Assembly: GCA_002483265.1 (NCBI GenBank)
Contig: DLHO01000027.1
Location: 248,001 to 312,000, forward strand
Direction: 5' to 3'
From: Flavobacteriales bacterium UBA7666
Lineage (GTDB): Bacteria > Bacteroidota > Bacteroidia > Flavobacteriales_D > Crocinitomicaceae
DNA length: 64,000 nt
A program made the position numbers and the translations under genes. Positions 9,325-18,871 of the stretch are shown piece after piece (within the stretch, counting starts at the first letter, position 1; the number at the start of each line of letters is the position of its first letter). The notes beneath the pieces are model-generated. The model saw only the letters and a list, made by a program, of their open reading frames with translations. It did not search any database and was not told where the DNA came from.

Positions 9325-9360
9325 AAGACCAAAGACAGATTTGTCTCTGGTCTTTTGTCT
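9325..9360 (+). terminator. intrinsic terminator after the bacilliredoxin gene
   Basis: Arms AAGACCAAAGACA and TGTCTCTGGTCTT pair with one mismatch and are followed by TTGTCTTT. Confidence 0.7.
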
Positions 9361-9385
9361 TTAAGTCTATAAGCGAAGCGATCTT

Positions 9386-10153
9386 ATGTATATAGATACC
9401 CACACCCATCTTTACTCCGAACAATTCAATGAAGACCGAACGGCTTTGATTCAACGTGCTATTGCGGCTGGAGTAGAGCGCATGTACATGCCCAATATCG
9501 ATCTGAATTCAGTGGAAGGAATGCATGCACTGGAGCAACAGTTTCCGGAAAATTGTTTTGCAATGATGGGTCTTCACCCATGTTCTGTAGATGCAAACTG
9601 GGAATTGGTTCTGGCTAAAATGAAATTGTTGTTGGAGAAAAGGCCGTATGTTGCTGTTGGTGAAATTGGGATTGATTTGTACTGGGATAAAACCTTTTTA
9701 TCAGAACAAAAAGAAGCTTTCCGCACTCAGATCAACTGGGCGAAAGAACTTCAAATTCCCATTGTGATCCATGCACGCGATTCTTTTCCGGAGATTTATG
9801 AAGTACTGGATCAGGAAAACGACGAACGCTTACGCGGAATCTTCCATTGTTTCACCGGAAACGAACAAGATGTGAAGAAGATTTTGGATTACAAAGGCTT
9901 TCTCTTTGGAATCGGAGGAGTTGTGACCTACAAAAAGTCAGACTTGCCTGAGGCCTTAAAACACATTCCACTGGAGAAACTCTTGTTGGAAACAGATGCA
10001 CCATATTTAGCTCCAAGTCCTTTCCGCGGAAAACGAAACGAAAGTGCATATGTCATTCATACTGCAGAAAAGATTGCCGAAATTTTGGAGTTACCATTGA
10101 ATAAATTACAAGAAGTAACCACTCAAAATGCAATGAATTTGTTTCACCCGTAG
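9386..10153 (+). CDS. TatD family metal-dependent hydrolase/deoxyribonuclease
   Basis: TIM-barrel metal hydrolase of the TatD family (3'-5' DNase or RNase activity in studied members). The 255-residue protein has the metal ligands in order: THTHLY (His6/His8), GEIGIDLYWD (Glu), HARDS (His), HCFTGN (His) and ETDAPYLAP (Asp), then PFRGKRNES. Normal length. It precedes the transglutaminase-like gene by 49 bp on the same strand. Confidence 0.94.
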   Translation: MYIDTHTHLYSEQFNEDRTALIQRAIAAGVERMYMPNIDLNSVEGMHALEQQFPENCFAMMGLHPCSVDANWELVLAKMKLLLEKRPYVAVGEIGIDLYWDKTFLSEQKEAFRTQINWAKELQIPIVIHARDSFPEIYEVLDQENDERLRGIFHCFTGNEQDVKKILDYKGFLFGIGGVVTYKKSDLPEALKHIPLEKLLLETDAPYLAPSPFRGKRNESAYVIHTAEKIAEILELPLNKLQEVTTQNAMNLFHP

Positions 10154-10202
10154 TAACCATTTTAATCGAAACGCATTATATTCGGTATCTAAACCCATCT
10201 CT

Positions 10203-11366
10203 ATGCGTTCAATTTTACTCCTTACTTTCCTTCTATTAGGCGTTTCCTCATTTGCTCAGAAAAAACTGCAGGTACTTCATACGAATATCAAATCATTTCC
10301 AATGAAGTTTCCGAGTGATGCGGCCTTTACTAAACACACATGGAGCATTGCACCGGATCTAAAACCGGATAGTACAGTAGTCTGGGATGAAAAGATTCAA
10401 TTTATCACAGATGTTGATTCCATTTATATTCAGGTTGACAAAAAACACCCTGTTCGTGATTTTCTGGTAATCTACCAACATAAAGACACATGCTGGACCC
10501 GTGTTCGGTATATCGAGGTTCCTGATTATAGAGACACTTTAAAGAAAGCGGCAAAGTACAATGTTTCTGATCTGAGAACAGTTCCGGAGTTCACCTATCA
10601 GGATTCGGGTAATGCTCATTTGCAGGCACTGCGAAAAAAATACAACCTCGATTCTATTGCGGGTGATGCAGGAGAGTTTAATCAAATAATCAACCTGATG
10701 CATTGGATTCACAACCTGGTGAGACACGACGGTCAGCATGGGAATCCTGAAAGCAAGAATGCGGATGAACTCATCAAAGCTTGCAGCGACGGTTCGCGAG
10801 GACTGAATTGCCGTGGATTGGCTATTTCACTGAATGAATGCTATCTGGCAATGGGCTTCAAATCGCGTTATGTGACTTGCATGCCGAAAGAATTGGAGTT
10901 TGACGATTGTCATGTGATCAATATGGTTTATTCGGAATGGTTGGGAAAATGGGTATATATGGATCCAACCAATAACGCCTATGTAATGGATGAAAAGGGA
11001 ATGCTCTTAGGCATCGAAGAAGTAAGGCAGCGATTGATTGACGGTCGAACCCTGATTGTGAACCCGGATGCGAATTGGAATAATGAACAGTTCGTGTGGC
11101 TTGAGGATTACTTGCATAATTACATGGCGAAGAACCTGTATCGTCTCGAATGCCCGGTTTCAAGCGAATACGATTATGAAACAAAACTTCCGGGGAAGAA
11201 TACGGTTTACATTCAATTGTTGCCACTCGACGGGCTCAATCAAACTCCACAGAAGGAAGACCACTTGAATAAGGAAGCGAATTTCACTATGACAAATTAT
11301 GTGACCAATAACCCCGGATCGTTTTGGAAAGCACCGAAGCTTGATAATACTAAAGCACCAGAATAA
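10203..11366 (+). CDS. secreted transglutaminase-fold protein
   Basis: 387 residues with a signal peptide (MRSILLLTFLLLGVSSFAQ), so exported to the periplasm or outer surface. The central region (about 165-265) is a transglutaminase/protease-like fold: the Cys in LNCRGLA, His in DDCHVINMVY and Asp in YMDPTNNAY form the expected Cys-His-Asp triad in the right order and spacing. Flanking parts are not recognised. It probably acts as a cysteine peptidase or amide-modifying enzyme; the substrate is unknown. No T9SS sorting domain is seen. Confidence 0.82.
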   Translation: MRSILLLTFLLLGVSSFAQKKLQVLHTNIKSFPMKFPSDAAFTKHTWSIAPDLKPDSTVVWDEKIQFITDVDSIYIQVDKKHPVRDFLVIYQHKDTCWTRVRYIEVPDYRDTLKKAAKYNVSDLRTVPEFTYQDSGNAHLQALRKKYNLDSIAGDAGEFNQIINLMHWIHNLVRHDGQHGNPESKNADELIKACSDGSRGLNCRGLAISLNECYLAMGFKSRYVTCMPKELEFDDCHVINMVYSEWLGKWVYMDPTNNAYVMDEKGMLLGIEEVRQRLIDGRTLIVNPDANWNNEQFVWLEDYLHNYMAKNLYRLECPVSSEYDYETKLPGKNTVYIQLLPLDGLNQTPQKEDHLNKEANFTMTNYVTNNPGSFWKAPKLDNTKAPE

Positions 11367-11431
11367 ACTTCTTTGTTGAAACTTGCTTTTTCGGTATTTT
11401 CAGTGAACTTTGTTGCACTCAAGAGAAGAAC

Positions 11432-12460
11432 ATGAAAACAACGCCGCAAGTATTGGTTATTTATACCGGAGGAACGATTGGAATGGTGAATGATCCATTA
11501 ACCGGCTCTTTAACCGCATTCGACTTTGGTGATGTTTACAAACACATTCCGGAGTTGGCACGTTTGAATGTACAACTCACAACACATGCTTTTCCGCATC
11601 CAATCGATTCTTCTGAAATGAATCCGCTTTGGTGGAAAGAAATGGCTGAATTGGTTTACGCCAAGTACAACGAATTTGATGGTTTTGTGATCCTACACGG
11701 TTCTGATACGATGGCTTTTTCGGCATCTGCCTTGAGTTTCATGTTACAAGGATTGAAAAAACCGGTCATTTTCACCGGATCTCAACTGCCGATCGGAACC
11801 ATTCGCACGGATGGAAAAGAAAACCTGATTACCGCGATTGAAATTGCAGCGGATAAAACTGAAACAGGCGCTCCGCGCATTCAGGAAGTAGCGATCTATT
11901 TTGAATATTCCTTATACAGAGGAAATCGCACTTCCAAAGTTTCAGCCTCTTCGTTTGAAGCATTCCGTTCTCCCAACTTGCAGCCTTTAGCTGTTGCCGG
12001 AGTTCATATTGATTACACCGGAGAAACCGTGGAGTCTTCAAAAGAGTTGGAGTTATTTACTGCTTTTGATTCTTCCGTAGCCTTGATCAAGTTCTTTCCC
12101 GGGATCAATTGGAATATCTATGAATCCTTGTTTGATTCCAAAAAAACCAAAGCAATTATTCTGGAAACCTACGGTTCCGGCAATGCACCTTCCGATAAAC
12201 AATTCCACGACTTATTATTGAATTACCTGCAAGAAGGTGGAATCGTTTTGAATATCACCCAATGTTCCACAGGAAGAGTGGAGCAAGGGAAATACGAAAC
12301 CAGTTCCTTCTTTGAAAAGAACGGCGTTATTTCCGGCTTTGACCTCACAACCGAGGCAGCAATGACCAAAACCATGTATGCCTTAGGAAAAAGTGCCGGG
12401 AATGTGGAAGTGGCAAAAGAAATTTTGCAGAAATCTGTTTGCGGGGAAGTGAGTTTGTAG
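11432..12460 (+). CDS. ansA: type I L-asparaginase
   Basis: Cytoplasmic enzyme hydrolysing L-asparagine to aspartate and ammonia. 342 residues. The first catalytic threonine lies in IYTGGTIGM (Thr15 region) and the second in LHGSDTMAFSASAL (about residue 90), followed by the TGSQLPIGTIRTDGKENL segment typical of the AnsA (cytoplasmic, lower-affinity) group. No signal peptide. It is convergent with the restriction-modification operon, 29 bp from its last gene. Confidence 0.94.
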   Translation: MKTTPQVLVIYTGGTIGMVNDPLTGSLTAFDFGDVYKHIPELARLNVQLTTHAFPHPIDSSEMNPLWWKEMAELVYAKYNEFDGFVILHGSDTMAFSASALSFMLQGLKKPVIFTGSQLPIGTIRTDGKENLITAIEIAADKTETGAPRIQEVAIYFEYSLYRGNRTSKVSASSFEAFRSPNLQPLAVAGVHIDYTGETVESSKELELFTAFDSSVALIKFFPGINWNIYESLFDSKKTKAIILETYGSGNAPSDKQFHDLLLNYLQEGGIVLNITQCSTGRVEQGKYETSSFFEKNGVISGFDLTTEAAMTKTMYALGKSAGNVEVAKEILQKSVCGEVSL

Positions 12461-12489
12461 CGGTTGTCACTTTCAAAGTGAACTATTGA

Positions 12490-13188
12490 TTAAGCCAATA
12501 ACTTCTCTAACTTCTCTTTCCATCTCTCCCAATCTGGCATTTCCTTGGTTTGTAGGTCGATGAATTTTTGCGTGTGATCATGATGAACGAGGTGACAAAG
12601 CTCATGTGTAATTACATATTCAATACAAGCTTTTGGAGCTTTAATTAATTCTGGATTTAAAATAATCTTGCCTTTTGGCGTACAACTCCCCCAGCGCTTT
12701 GACATTTCTTGAATGTAGAGTGCCGCAGGTTCTACATTGTATTTTTTGAAACGCTCAATTATAGGTTCTGCAATCTCAGCAAATTTGATTTTCGCTTTTT
12801 CACGGTACCAAGCTTTAAGTAACTCTTCAACTTTATCTTTAGCCGGAGTCATTACTTCAATTGAACGACCTTTGTATTTAACTTCTTCATTTTCAGATTC
12901 GGTTACTTTCAATTGATACTGACGCCCCATGTAAAAATGAGTCTCACCAGAAATGAATTTTCGCTTTGTAAGTTTGGGATAGAATCCAAGGAAATAATGC
13001 TGTTGCTTTAGAATCCAAGGTGCTTTTTTTCTCACTTTTTCACTGATTTTCTCCAAGGTAGTTCCTATTGGAGCTTTTACAAAAACTTCCATTTCAGGAT
13101 CAACTGTAATACCAAGAGTAGAACGTTCTGAAAAAAACACATTATAAACAATGGTTTTTGATCCAAATTCGATTTTACACGCCGTCAT
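12490..13188 (-). CDS. YgjP-like zinc metallopeptidase (M48 / DUF45 family)
   Basis: 232-residue soluble protein with the zinc motif HELCHLVHHDH near residues 191-201, preceded by MSKRWGSCTPKGKIILNPELI, the usual signature of YgjP/SprT-like DUF45 proteins. It is the last gene of the type I restriction operon and overlaps the end of hsdR by 4 bp (ATGA), so it is translationally coupled. Genes of this family are commonly found beside hsdR; a role in processing or turnover of the restriction subunit is a plausible inference only. Confidence 0.88.
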   Translation of the reverse strand: MTACKIEFGSKTIVYNVFFSERSTLGITVDPEMEVFVKAPIGTTLEKISEKVRKKAPWILKQQHYFLGFYPKLTKRKFISGETHFYMGRQYQLKVTESENEEVKYKGRSIEVMTPAKDKVEELLKAWYREKAKIKFAEIAEPIIERFKKYNVEPAALYIQEMSKRWGSCTPKGKIILNPELIKAPKACIEYVITHELCHLVHHDHTQKFIDLQTKEMPDWERWKEKLEKLLA

Positions 13189-16100
13189 TTGTATCGAATT
13201 TTAGCTACTTCAACAATTTGTTCTGCTATTCGGTCAATTTCTTCAAAGGACAAGGTAAGACTGTATTTATCTCTTAACTCATCAATTAAAAAATCACCAA
13301 TTAAATGGGTCATTTTACGGGTAATATCAATCTTACTGTGCCAATCAACTTCTAGCATTGAGACAATAATATCATCTGCCGCTATGGCAATTTCTGAGGA
13401 CCACATTTTCAGTTCGTCCGGACTTTTTGTTTTCTCCTTTAGGTCTTCTAAAGCAATGCCATAAAACGCACGTGCAACACCTCTAGCATTCAGCACCTCT
13501 GGTATATCTGAATCTGTCCTTGATAAGACCTGTTCATTTATTTCACGTACTTTATTCAAATATTCTAATTCAGTAAGACGTCCAATTTCATATTCTGAAA
13601 TTGTTTCTCTCAGCATTACAGAGAACTTTTTATAAAAGGCTGGATCTTCATCCATCTTCTCTGTAATGTGTTTTTCTGTTCGTGAAGCAATTTTATCTGC
13701 TTTTGCTGCTGTACCTATCGTTTTTTCAACTTCATCCTGAAAAGCATCCTTATCAAAAATATTTACCAATTCGGTAATGGGTTCAACTCTATCTGTCGTT
13801 ACATGTGTATCAATCAATTTTTGAATTTGACCTTCATATAACTTGTAATCTACTTTGTCTGAATACCGCTGAATAACTGCTGAACGTAGTTTCATGAAGA
13901 AAGTCAAATCTTCTTTGTATCCCTCCAACTCTTTTTCAGGTGTGTTTTTATGGAATTCTATTGACGACAGCGCCAATTTTAAAATTCGTGCGTAAGCTGC
14001 AAGTTTATCATAGAAGATAACACGGATTGCTTCATCGCGCAATAATTGCTGATATGGCTCTGCATCGCGTTTGTTTTTTACTTCTTTGAACAAATCCCAT
14101 AACTCCGAACGTTTCTGTTGCAATTGTTTGACTTCATCGTTGATGTTGACCAATGTTCCTTTTAGATCATCTGTATCAAATTCATCAAAAGACGAGTATA
14201 TTTCCAACGCATCATCTAGCGCCCCTAAAACACCGTAATAATCAACAATATATCCATAATCTTTATCCGGAAATATTCTATTAACGCGCGCAATTGCCTG
14301 TAGTAATGTGTGCCCTTGTAATTTTCGTGTAATGTATAACACTGTGTTTCGTGGAGCGTCAAAACCTGTTAAAAGCTTATCTACTACAATAATAATTTCA
14401 GGGTGATTGGAATTCGAATAGCGATTGACAATATTTTTTTGATACTTATCAGCTGTTCCGTGTTCATCTATCATCTTCTTCCAAAACACCTTAACATCAT
14501 CAGGAGTTGAGCCATAAGCACTTTCCTCTCCTTCACGGTCATCTGGCGGAGAAATAACAACTTCTGACGTTACAATCCCAATTTCATCCAGGTATTTCTT
14601 ATACTTAATGGCGGCATGTTTGGATTGTGTTACTAATTGTCCTTTGAACGGTGTACCTTGAAAATTATCTTTAAAATGCTTCGATATATCCCAACAAATT
14701 GCATAAATCTTTTGATCTGCAATATTCAACTGGTCTCTGCGACTTAATTTTTTCTTCAGGTCGGCTTTTTCATAAACACTCAAAGGCTCAGAGATCATTC
14801 CGAAATAATTGTCTAAAGGACCATCATTGACATTTTGATAAGCATGACGACCTTCATACATTAATGGAACAACTGCTTTATCTTGTACAGCCTTATCAAC
14901 CGTGTAATGATCGATCAAGGTGCCAAACTTATTCAATGTGTTTTTGTCTTTTTTGAATAAGGGTGTTCCTGTTAAAGCAATGTAGCATGCGTTCGGCAAA
15001 GCCCTTTGCATTTCAATGTTAAATGTACCATGCTGTGTGCGGTGACCTTCATCCACCAAAACGAAAATATTTGGACTTTCTAATGGCTCATTTAATTTGC
15101 GGACAGCTGTCTCAAATTTATTGATGATGGTGGTAATTACCGCATCACTTTTACTTTGTAAATGCTCCACCAACCTAGAACCGGTAGATGCATTCAACAC
15201 TGGGATACCACACTTTTGAAACGTTTCTGTTATTTGTGTATCTAAATCTGTACGATCGGTTACCAGAATGATTTTTGGATTTAGGATGTTCTTATCCATG
15301 GCAATTGCTTGTGCCAGCATTACCATAGTTAATGATTTTCCACTGCCTTGCGTATGCCAAATCACACCTCCTAACCGTTTCCCATGACTTAGATGCTGGA
15401 TTTGGTTTATGGTTTTTTTGATAGCGAAATATTGCTGATACCGTGCAATTTTCTTTGCACCATTGTCGAATAAAATGAAGTTGTACGTAAAATCTAATAA
15501 GCGCTTAGGACTACACAAGCCATATATGTAACCGTCTTGTTCCGTTGGGAGTATTTCTTCTTTTTCCACCGCATCAAAATATCCACGGACATAGGCAAAA
15601 CGATCACCGAACAATTTTGCTTTTACTTCTTCAGATAAGGGTATGTTTCTTAATGCTTTTACTTTTTGCTCATAGGATGCTTTTGCTTCTTGTGATGCAA
15701 ATTTTTCTTCCCAATGCGCCCAGAATTTTTCAGGTGTTCCTGTTGCCGCATAGCGTCCTTCGTTCGTAGATAAGCTCATTAATACCTGTGAATAAAAGTA
15801 TAAGGAACGAATTCCATCTTCCTGCTGATTGCGCAAGTGTTGCGAGATTGCCTGCTGAATAGGATCTTTCATGTCCGGACGCTTGCATTCGATAACTGTG
15901 AATGGAATACCATTCACAAATAAAACCAGGTCTGGACGGTAATGCTCTTTGCTTCCTGCGCGCATTACACTGAATTCTTCTGTTACATGAAAGACATTGT
16001 TTCCAATGTTTTTCCAATCGATGTATTGCAAGGTAAAGCTCTTTTTATCTCCATCTACAATTTGTTCCAGGGCTTTGCCTAAGGTGAGTAAATTGTATAC

Positions 16101-16391
16101 TTTTTCTGAAGCGCTGATATAGCCATCAACCAACGGAACTTCCTTTAATGATCGAATACCCGTTTCAATATTGGCATCTGAGAAATAGCTCGTTTTGGAA
16201 GAAGAGAGCTGAATACTATTGATTTCTTTGAGTTGTTTCCGAAGTATCTCATCCAAAATAACATTGGTTGTTTTATTGCTACGTGCTTTTAATGATTCCT
16301 CTTGAGAAAGGTAGTTATAACCAAGGTTTATCAGCATTTGTAACGCCGGTATTTGGGAGATGTGATCTTCTTTGAAGGATGGAGTGTTCAT
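13185..16391 (-). CDS. hsdR: type I restriction endonuclease, R subunit (HsdR)
   Basis: Motor and nuclease subunit of the restriction complex, which translocates and cuts unmodified DNA. 1068 residues. The N-terminal PD-(D/E)xK nuclease has PDLVLFVNGIPFTVIECK (about 175-195). The superfamily 2 helicase follows with Walker A HTQGSGKSLTM (about 345), DEGH box (VDEGHRTQHG, about 448), ALTGTP motif and LLTGFDAP...LQAIARVNR motifs (about 665-710). The C-terminal helical part is HsdM-docking-like. Full length, no frameshift. Preceded by a 149-residue unknown gene 7 bp away. Confidence 0.96.
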   Translation of the reverse strand: MNTPSFKEDHISQIPALQMLINLGYNYLSQEESLKARSNKTTNVILDEILRKQLKEINSIQLSSSKTSYFSDANIETGIRSLKEVPLVDGYISASEKVYNLLTLGKALEQIVDGDKKSFTLQYIDWKNIGNNVFHVTEEFSVMRAGSKEHYRPDLVLFVNGIPFTVIECKRPDMKDPIQQAISQHLRNQQEDGIRSLYFYSQVLMSLSTNEGRYAATGTPEKFWAHWEEKFASQEAKASYEQKVKALRNIPLSEEVKAKLFGDRFAYVRGYFDAVEKEEILPTEQDGYIYGLCSPKRLLDFTYNFILFDNGAKKIARYQQYFAIKKTINQIQHLSHGKRLGGVIWHTQGSGKSLTMVMLAQAIAMDKNILNPKIILVTDRTDLDTQITETFQKCGIPVLNASTGSRLVEHLQSKSDAVITTIINKFETAVRKLNEPLESPNIFVLVDEGHRTQHGTFNIEMQRALPNACYIALTGTPLFKKDKNTLNKFGTLIDHYTVDKAVQDKAVVPLMYEGRHAYQNVNDGPLDNYFGMISEPLSVYEKADLKKKLSRRDQLNIADQKIYAICWDISKHFKDNFQGTPFKGQLVTQSKHAAIKYKKYLDEIGIVTSEVVISPPDDREGEESAYGSTPDDVKVFWKKMIDEHGTADKYQKNIVNRYSNSNHPEIIIVVDKLLTGFDAPRNTVLYITRKLQGHTLLQAIARVNRIFPDKDYGYIVDYYGVLGALDDALEIYSSFDEFDTDDLKGTLVNINDEVKQLQQKRSELWDLFKEVKNKRDAEPYQQLLRDEAIRVIFYDKLAAYARILKLALSSIEFHKNTPEKELEGYKEDLTFFMKLRSAVIQRYSDKVDYKLYEGQIQKLIDTHVTTDRVEPITELVNIFDKDAFQDEVEKTIGTAAKADKIASRTEKHITEKMDEDPAFYKKFSVMLRETISEYEIGRLTELEYLNKVREINEQVLSRTDSDIPEVLNARGVARAFYGIALEDLKEKTKSPDELKMWSSEIAIAADDIIVSMLEVDWHSKIDITRKMTHLIGDFLIDELRDKYSLTLSFEEIDRIAEQIVEVAKIRYK

Positions 16392-16398
16392 GATTAAT

Positions 16399-16848
16399 CT
16401 ATTTAGACCTCAATGCAGCTAACTGTTTTCTTACCTCTTCATGATTAATTGCCTCTAGAATTAATCCTTTCAAATCATCACACTTTCTAGCATCACCCAA
16501 ATCAACTCTGCCCATATCTGTAAAAATAGATAAGGTAATATTAAAACTGCTGCTATCGTTTAGAGCAATACTAATAATATTCATTGACTTATTTGTTTCT
16601 AGTGAATTCACATAAAAAGAAACGCTTCCTGCATTTGGCTTAGATCCTGTAAATTGATAACCAGGCGATGCTGTCGCTACTGCGAATAGCTTTTCTTTGT
16701 TTGAGTAAAGTTTGTTGAATTGGTCTGTCATCTCGTGTGTACATTCAAGAACTTGGTCCAAAATAGAAATAGAACTTGAAACTTGATTGTTAGCTGTCGA
16801 GCCTGATACGCTTTGTGGCCATTGATGCTTTTTATTATTTTCTTCCAT
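16399..16848 (-). CDS. unidentified 149-residue protein in the restriction operon
   Basis: Soluble, no signal peptide. The N-terminus is polar and low complexity (EENNKKHQWPQSVSGSTANN), followed by a predicted alpha/beta part and a C-terminal helix (LILEAINHEEVRKQLAALRSK). I recognise no motif. Spacing is tight on both sides (4 bp after the EEP gene, 7 bp before hsdR), so it belongs to the operon and could be a partner or inhibitor of the neighbouring SIR2-like and EEP proteins. Confidence 0.7.
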   Translation of the reverse strand: MEENNKKHQWPQSVSGSTANNQVSSSISILDQVLECTHEMTDQFNKLYSNKEKLFAVATASPGYQFTGSKPNAGSVSFYVNSLETNKSMNIISIALNDSSSFNITLSIFTDMGRVDLGDARKCDDLKGLILEAINHEEVRKQLAALRSK

Positions 16849-16852
16849 GGAC

Positions 16853-17782
16853 TTAAATTTTTAGAGTGAATTTTATTGGTAAATGATCGCTGTAAAGTTT
16901 ACTCGGCAGAACATCTTCAGTGATAAGAGATTTTCCACCCACATTTGTAATAAGTTCTATGCTACTCTCAATAATAGAGTCTTTTGCATTGGGAGTATAT
17001 ATTATTTGATCGAAAGTGTTCCATTTCTCTCCAATAGTGTTTTCAAAATAGAAAGAACCAGGAATTATACATGTTAATCCATTCAATGTTTCTTCCCCTT
17101 TTAAAAAATGACAAGGATTGTAAAAAGCGAATGGATTTTCTCCATAGAAACTAGGAGTATTAAGGGTGTCAGAGAAAGACTTATAACTTCTGAAACAAAG
17201 CGGATCAGCCATTATTTCTTCGAAAGGATTTAGATTGAAATCGCCGAATAGAACACATCTTTCCTGAAAGGAGCTTGGGTCTGCTTGAAGTGCGTTATCT
17301 ATAGTCTGTCTAATTTTATTGGCATATAACCGTTGCTTCATGGAATCAGCCGAATACTTGCTTACCATATGCGTTATTCCGATAAGTAACTTTTCAACTC
17401 CTGTTTCTTTTTTGTTTAGAATCACTTCAAAAAGCAATAATCTTTCAAAACGATTTAAATATTTTTGGAATTCTTCACTTGAGGAAACTGATATAGGTAA
17501 TTCATCAGCACTAGTTGTTTCTGATTTTGAATTAAAACTTAACTTATTAAGGTATTCTTCCTTACAATAAATATACAACCAACGATTACTTGTTCGCATT
17601 CCAGGAAGAAGAAGTACTTTAAAACCTGTAAGTGCTTCAATTTCTGAATCGGAAATATTATCATTTTCTGCCAGTACAAGAAAATCATATTCTGCAGAAA
17701 GCAAAGTCAGTGCTTCTTTCAAATCAACTGTTTGATTATCATTAATATTCCAAAAAACGAATTTTATCATATTCTTTAACAT
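16853..17782 (-). CDS. endonuclease/exonuclease/phosphatase (EEP) family protein
   Basis: Roughly 309 residues from ATG 17782; an upstream ATG at 17797 overlaps the previous gene by 13 bp, and a third at 17770 starts MIKFVFWNIND, the most family-like N-terminus. Motifs of the DNase I-like EEP fold are present: FVFWNIND (metal-site Asn), VLAEND (Glu), VLFGDFNLNP (Asp/Asn) and the C-terminal SDHLPIKF (catalytic Asp-His). The substrate could be DNA, RNA or a small phosphoester. It sits between the DUF4917 gene and an unknown gene inside the type I operon, an unusual place for this family. Confidence 0.85.
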   Translation of the reverse strand: MLKNMIKFVFWNINDNQTVDLKEALTLLSAEYDFLVLAENDNISDSEIEALTGFKVLLLPGMRTSNRWLYIYCKEEYLNKLSFNSKSETTSADELPISVSSSEEFQKYLNRFERLLLFEVILNKKETGVEKLLIGITHMVSKYSADSMKQRLYANKIRQTIDNALQADPSSFQERCVLFGDFNLNPFEEIMADPLCFRSYKSFSDTLNTPSFYGENPFAFYNPCHFLKGEETLNGLTCIIPGSFYFENTIGEKWNTFDQIIYTPNAKDSIIESSIELITNVGGKSLITEDVLPSKLYSDHLPIKFTLKI

Positions 17783-17784
17783 TT

Positions 17785-18867
17785 TTATTCTCCCCAAACA
17801 TTCGCCGATTCAGCGGTGTAAAATGTAACATGAAGTGGATGTTTATTATCTCTTATACTTTTCAAAGCCAAAGCCTTGCTGATTATCCTCTTATTCTCTT
17901 CTGATTCAGAGTCTCCATACAGACTGACGAACAAATGTTTAATTCGACCTGTGGCTATTTCATTGTAAATATGACAATCATTATCACTGAAAGAAAAGCC
18001 AAAAGTAAAAATGCACGTGTTTCCTGCTGTTCTGTTTCGAACTGACCCTAAAACCCCTTTAAAACTATCATAGGCATAATGCAAATATGGAACGCAATTA
18101 ATGCGATGGAGCTTTTTTTCCGTATCTCCTTCTGAAACAAATAGTGGAAACTTTCCTTCATTTAAAGCCTTTTTTGCTTGCTGTAATAATGGAACTCCAG
18201 AATCAACCCAACTAAATTTCTCTAAATGACCGGACGTATCAAACAAATGAATTGCACCGTGTAAGTAATGTACATTTTGACCACTTGATTTTCCTTGCCA
18301 GGACAAATAATCGGAGTATTCAACATGATCTCCACTCACGTATGCATCGCGCCCGAATCCATCATTACACTTAAGTACTTCATCAGGTTTGTCCAAGGAA
18401 TTCATCAACGTCCAGTAGAGTAACAAATCATAATTTAGATAAAAAACGTAGCCCCCAACTTGGATGAAATTTGCTAAAAACGATCTACAGGCAATGAGTT
18501 TTTTTTCTTCTATTTCTGAAGGGTTCGAGGGATGGTTCTTCGCAATTGTTTCAATTAATCGCTCTTTCAATTTATGCGCATGAGATTTCATTAGCTCAAT
18601 CACATCCTGAACCTCTGGTTTGTATATAGGGAATATCTCAGAACCGAACTCTAACACCTTTATTACCACCTCAAAATCCTTTGTGTTCAACTTTTTAAAA
18701 GCTTGCTCAACCTCTGGCATGTCTGAAAAATCCGCTTGAGCAAAAAGTGAATCGTAGGAAAAAATAGTTGGGACACAAGCGATACTGAAACCATTTCCTA
18801 ATAATAGGTGCTTTTTAGTATAACTATTGGCTTTGTTCAGCGCTTCTTGAAATGATAGTACTTCCAT
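17785..18867 (-). CDS. DUF4917 family, SIR2-like protein
   Basis: 360 residues. It begins with LLLGNGFSIACVPTIFSYDSLF (about residues 21-42), matching the DUF4917 pattern, where GNGFS resembles the GAGxS nucleotide loop of SIR2 folds. Later YLHGAIHLFD (about 200) and FTFGFSFSDNDCHIYNEI (about 290-307) match features of SIR2-like defence effectors. I infer an NAD-binding or NAD-hydrolysing fold; catalytic activity is not proven by these motifs. It follows hsdS by 4 bp and is followed directly by the EEP gene, suggesting a two- or three-gene defence module carried in the operon. Confidence 0.8.
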   Translation of the reverse strand: MEVLSFQEALNKANSYTKKHLLLGNGFSIACVPTIFSYDSLFAQADFSDMPEVEQAFKKLNTKDFEVVIKVLEFGSEIFPIYKPEVQDVIELMKSHAHKLKERLIETIAKNHPSNPSEIEEKKLIACRSFLANFIQVGGYVFYLNYDLLLYWTLMNSLDKPDEVLKCNDGFGRDAYVSGDHVEYSDYLSWQGKSSGQNVHYLHGAIHLFDTSGHLEKFSWVDSGVPLLQQAKKALNEGKFPLFVSEGDTEKKLHRINCVPYLHYAYDSFKGVLGSVRNRTAGNTCIFTFGFSFSDNDCHIYNEIATGRIKHLFVSLYGDSESEENKRIISKALALKSIRDNKHPLHVTFYTAESANVWGE

Positions 18868-18871
18868 ACAG